64,000 nt of DNA. Origin: Parietichytrium sp. I65-24A. Lineage: Eukaryota > Sar > Bigyra > Thraustochytrida > Thraustochytriidae. Below the pieces are notes generated by a model. That model saw only the letters and a program-made list of their open reading frames with translations. It was not told the origin of the DNA and searched no databases. This document shows positions 61,232 through 64,000 of this stretch, piece by piece; within the stretch, counting starts at the first letter, position 1, and each line of letters starts with the position of its first letter. The position numbers were made by a program, and so were the translations under genes. The stretch is from the NCBI GenBank assembly GCA_012862575.1, contig BLSF01000012.1:434001-498000 (forward strand), given 5' to 3'.

Positions 61232-63506
61232 CTTTTCGTCTCCTGTCTCCAGAGTTCCCGCACGGGATGCTGCAATGCTTCACGCTCTTTCGCCCCCCAC
61301 CCTGTCGCACCTTGTCCCTTTTGAGGTCTGCTTCGTTCATAGACTCTGCGACGCTTATTTTTCCGTTCCGTCATGCATACCCGTTCCTTTATATCTCTCC
61401 CTAGTCTGAAAGCTTCTTGCGTGTCCCAAGGGTGTGTAAGGCTTACCATGATATTCTATTGTAATCCATAGGGTTGGAGTTGCTCAAAATCCCACGCTGG
61501 AACAACGAGCTGTTCCAGTAGGCTGGTCTTAATTATCTAAACAATACCGGTAGTGATTACGCACCCGGGCCAAATTCGTAAAAGGCACATGCACTCGTGA
61601 GGGACGTTGCACTGCACAAACCCGGGCCAGGGCCTGTAGAATATAGAACTTTGTCCTTCGTTGCTCACAGTCAACCTCACTCTTGCGCAACGAGCGCTTT
61701 GGAAGCAAACTAAGGATCGACTTAATTTTGTGAGTTTTTTGACCTCCAGGTAAAAATTCATATTCACTGTCAACGCCGATTCAGCCGAATTGCCACGACT
61801 TGAGAAAACAATCGTTCACATACACTACATACACGTCTTGATGGATTGATTGTCGTCAACATTCAAGTCTTAATCTTCATTAGCGGAACGAGATTTCTTG
61901 GAGTCCACGAAGGTAGCAAAGTACAGAATTCTGAAGCAAATCGCAGTTTAATTTCCAGCGCGATGAGTTACCACGTTCCATCAAACTCTTCTCTTGACGA
62001 TCGGTCCGCAATTGTTCGCAAATAGAGGCGAAATTCCGCATCACTATCTGCACCCTTTTTTGAGCCACAAGCAGTATAGGGAGACGGAGCAGACGGAGAA
62101 ATAAAAAATTCAATCGCTAATCTCAGCTGCGCTAGTCATCTCGTCGGGGGTGCTCAGCGGTGAGCAGCTAATTGATTCCTTCGGGTCCATTTCCCTGGAG
62201 GGAAATCTTCACTTTCATTCTCTTTTACTCTCCAAGTTTCGTTGACATTAGCCTGTTTTCGATGCGCGCTGCGTGTGGAGCAGATGAGTTCGCGCTCTCA
62301 GGCTTGCACACCAACCCATTCGCTCCGCATAAAGCACTGCGACGACGCACCCCACCTTCCGATAGGTTTGTTTACGCTGCACTTCATGGCTTCACTTGGC
62401 GACGACGAAATGTGGAACTTCCTCCTCCTCCTCCTCGGACACGTAGGCGTTGCGGGGGGATGGCAACAAGCAAGACTCCAGCATCACAGCTTCCTGACCG
62501 ATTGTCTGGCGCTCCATCACCAGGCTGAGGCAAAACAAAAACTTTGACATTTTAACATTTTACAAGCTTAGGTAATTGGAAACTAGATGTGAAAAGTTTG
62601 TCGTGAGGAGACACGTGATTCGCGTGAGCTCACGTACTCATAGCAAGAAGGTAGTTGTATCTACTGACAGCAGATTGCTTTCGTGCCATGTGAACAGTGG
62701 ACGCTCAGACGCTTATAGTTTTGTTAGCATCTATCAGCGATTTAACTACTGCTACTATGAACGAATAGTACTCACAGTCAGTTGTATGTCTCTCCTACCC
62801 GTATGTCCGGGTCTTTCGTAGCCGTCTGTTAGTGGAAAGTGTGATGTACAGTACAGGCGGGTGGTAAAAGGTCTTCGAGCAAGTAGATTTCGGTGGTAGC
62901 TATCTAGTAGCTAGCTAGTAGCTAAAGTAGCTTCACGGATACTCTTACTGTACGCTGTGACATCACATCTGTTTACGAGGTCACTTCTCTCTAAAGTCAT
63001 TGTAAGGTAAGTCATTCGAATCTCTCCAGTGTGATCGTTTATGATTCTCTAGCTACTAGCTACTGGAAAACGAGCGTGATTGGCAAAGATACTGAAAGAT
63101 CTCAATAGTCATACTGGTACTCACTAAGTCAGTACAAAGTACCGGCACCCGTACTCTTGGCGAAAGATTTGGGTTGCTTCCGTCTCAATCTGTCATTTTA
63201 ATTAACAGTAAAAAACAATCCCAATCCTTGCCAGAGCACAAAGTGTTAAATACCATAGCGAGAATAGCGAGGATGATACTGCGTCTTAAAACATGTTAAA
63301 GTAAAAATGGTGACGACGCATGTCATTGAGACTGTCTCTCTCTCTATCCAGAGCAATCAACTCAATTTTGAGAAAGAGAGGCACTGAGTTCTACCTGTGC
63401 TGTACTGTGGCGACGTAAGATGCCTACTTTTCACAAGCGTCTCTGAGATCCAAGTGTTGCAAAAGGTCTGTGAGGGGATTGCACAAGGCAGTTCACAAAC
63501 CTGGTC
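61232..63506. other. Intergenic region upstream of the LRR-Roc-COR-TIR gene
   Basis: Includes the presumed promoter (from 61232 up), TACCGGTAGT at 61545, the motif GTACTCACAGTCAG at 62768-62781 and AGCTAGTAGCTA-type repeats (62898-62932, 63049-63066). No supported gene. Short open frames overlap on both strands. Confidence 0.45.
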
Positions 63507-63614
63507 TGCGTTGTTGCGTTGTTGCGTTGTTGCGTTGTTGCGTTGTTGCGTTGTTGCGTTGTTGCGTTGTTGCGTTGTTGCGTTGTTGCGTTGTTGCGCT
63601 GTTGCGTTGTTGCG
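63507..63614 (+). repeat. (TGCGTTGT)n octamer minisatellite
   Basis: About 13 near-perfect copies of an eight-base unit ending 34 bases before the ATG at 63648. It has no stop in any plus-strand frame and would encode an LRCCVVAL string if translated. Confidence 0.92.
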
Positions 63615-63647
63615 TCGAGTCGAGAGGTTTTAAGAGTGGGCGACGAC

Positions 63648-64000
63648 ATGGACGTGAGAACTGTATTGCGGAAGAAACATGAGCGTCTGGAGACTGTGTT
63701 CGAAAGCCTAAAATGTGGGTGCAGCGCCGAGAGAATTCGCTCCACCATCCAGCATCTGTTGCAAGAATCTACTTTTGACTTGCTCGGGCATCACTTAGAG
63801 AGGGTTCCGGATTCGAAGTCTTTCCAAAGCCTATTCCTGCCTGTGCTGGCCGAGCTAAGGGAGAGTGAGAGCCGTGTCGGCCAGGATCCTCTAAAGTTGA
63901 ATATTGGTGAATTTTGCGAGAAAATTTGTGAGCTACCAGTATTTTCCCGCCGCATCAAAGAAATCACTTTGGACGACGACTTGAGAAGAACTCTGGTTTG
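63648..64000 (+). CDS. 5' part of an unknown gene running off the window
   Basis: From ATG 63648 the frame stays open to the window edge (117 complete codons) and looks like a real helical protein: MDVRTVLRKKHERLETVFES, a CGCSAERIRSTIQHLLQES helix, LPVLAELRESESRV, then FCEKICELPVFSRRIKEI. No domain is recognised from this fragment. The codon pattern differs sharply from the octamer repeat just upstream. The frame is also open through that repeat, so a further upstream start is possible but unlikely. Confidence 0.6.
   Translation, partial: MDVRTVLRKKHERLETVFESLKCGCSAERIRSTIQHLLQESTFDLLGHHLERVPDSKSFQSLFLPVLAELRESESRVGQDPLKLNIGEFCEKICELPVFSRRIKEITLDDDLRRTLV

Noticed and set aside
1-64000. Retroelements, DNA transposons, integrated viral genes
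   Set aside because: I saw no reverse transcriptase, integrase, transposase or capsid-like frame and no terminal repeats in any interval.

Overview
The window is nuclear DNA of a protist, most likely a thraustochytrid (Labyrinthulomycetes, stramenopiles). The best evidence is the PUFA-type fatty-acid elongase at 33.2-34.1 kb, which closely resembles the Thraustochytrium elongases as I remember them. An AP2/ERF-domain protein, a 7TM-RGS receptor, Tom40, a class I myosin and canonical GT-AG introns agree with this. Most genes are intron-poor single exons of 0.3-2.7 kb on both strands. They are separated by spacers rich in microsatellites and low-complexity pyrimidine tracts.

Layout: class I myosin (1.9-4.6 kb); cytochrome P450-cytochrome b5 fusion (4.9-6.9, minus); fucokinase/GDP-fucose pyrophosphorylase-type protein without its kinase half (8.3-10.7); four-pass membrane protein with a beta-adaptin appendage-like C-terminus (11.1-12.5); acidic repeat membrane protein and a duplicated copy of its 5' end at an assembly join (12.6-14.7, minus); AP2 protein (19.7-20.2); 7TM-RGS receptor (20.9-22.3, minus); coiled-coil protein with a GST-C-like end (24.8-26.1); lipase maturation factor homologue (26.6-28.6); Tom40 (29.6-30.7); EF-hand protein (31.1-31.4, minus); elongase (33.2-34.1); MORN protein (34.7-35.4, minus); RGS protein (37.5-38.2); CCDC130/Yju2-type splicing factor (39.1-40.0); SDR (40.3-41.1, minus); secreted TIL-like protein (44.3-44.8); TKL-like kinase (45.5-47.2); large protein of flagellar-associated type (47.4-50.1, minus); helical protein (51.2-52.5); WW-domain protein with a mitochondrial-type leader (52.8-53.3, minus); LRR-Roc-COR-TIR gene (55.6-61.2, minus); and an unknown gene running off the right edge (63.6-64.0).

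The most striking object is at 55.6-61.2 kb. The terminal exon encodes a Roc GTPase, a COR domain and a TIR domain. The 3 kb upstream looks like a 186-bp satellite, but it is a string of small exons. Each 84-nt exon encodes exactly one 28-residue leucine-rich repeat and is flanked by phase-2 introns of about 102 bp with near-identical sequence. The spliced product is about 1300 residues. The exon halves encoding the LxxNx segment vary strongly while the other halves and the introns are almost constant. This is the layout expected of a rapidly diversifying immune-type receptor, and it resembles the one-repeat-per-exon ROCO genes described in the brown alga Ectocarpus.

Three single 'n' positions (14147, 22495, 60705) each sit between direct repeats. 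They look like contig joins with uncollapsed overlaps, so copy numbers there should be treated with caution. No tRNA, rRNA, CRISPR array or intact transposon was recognised.
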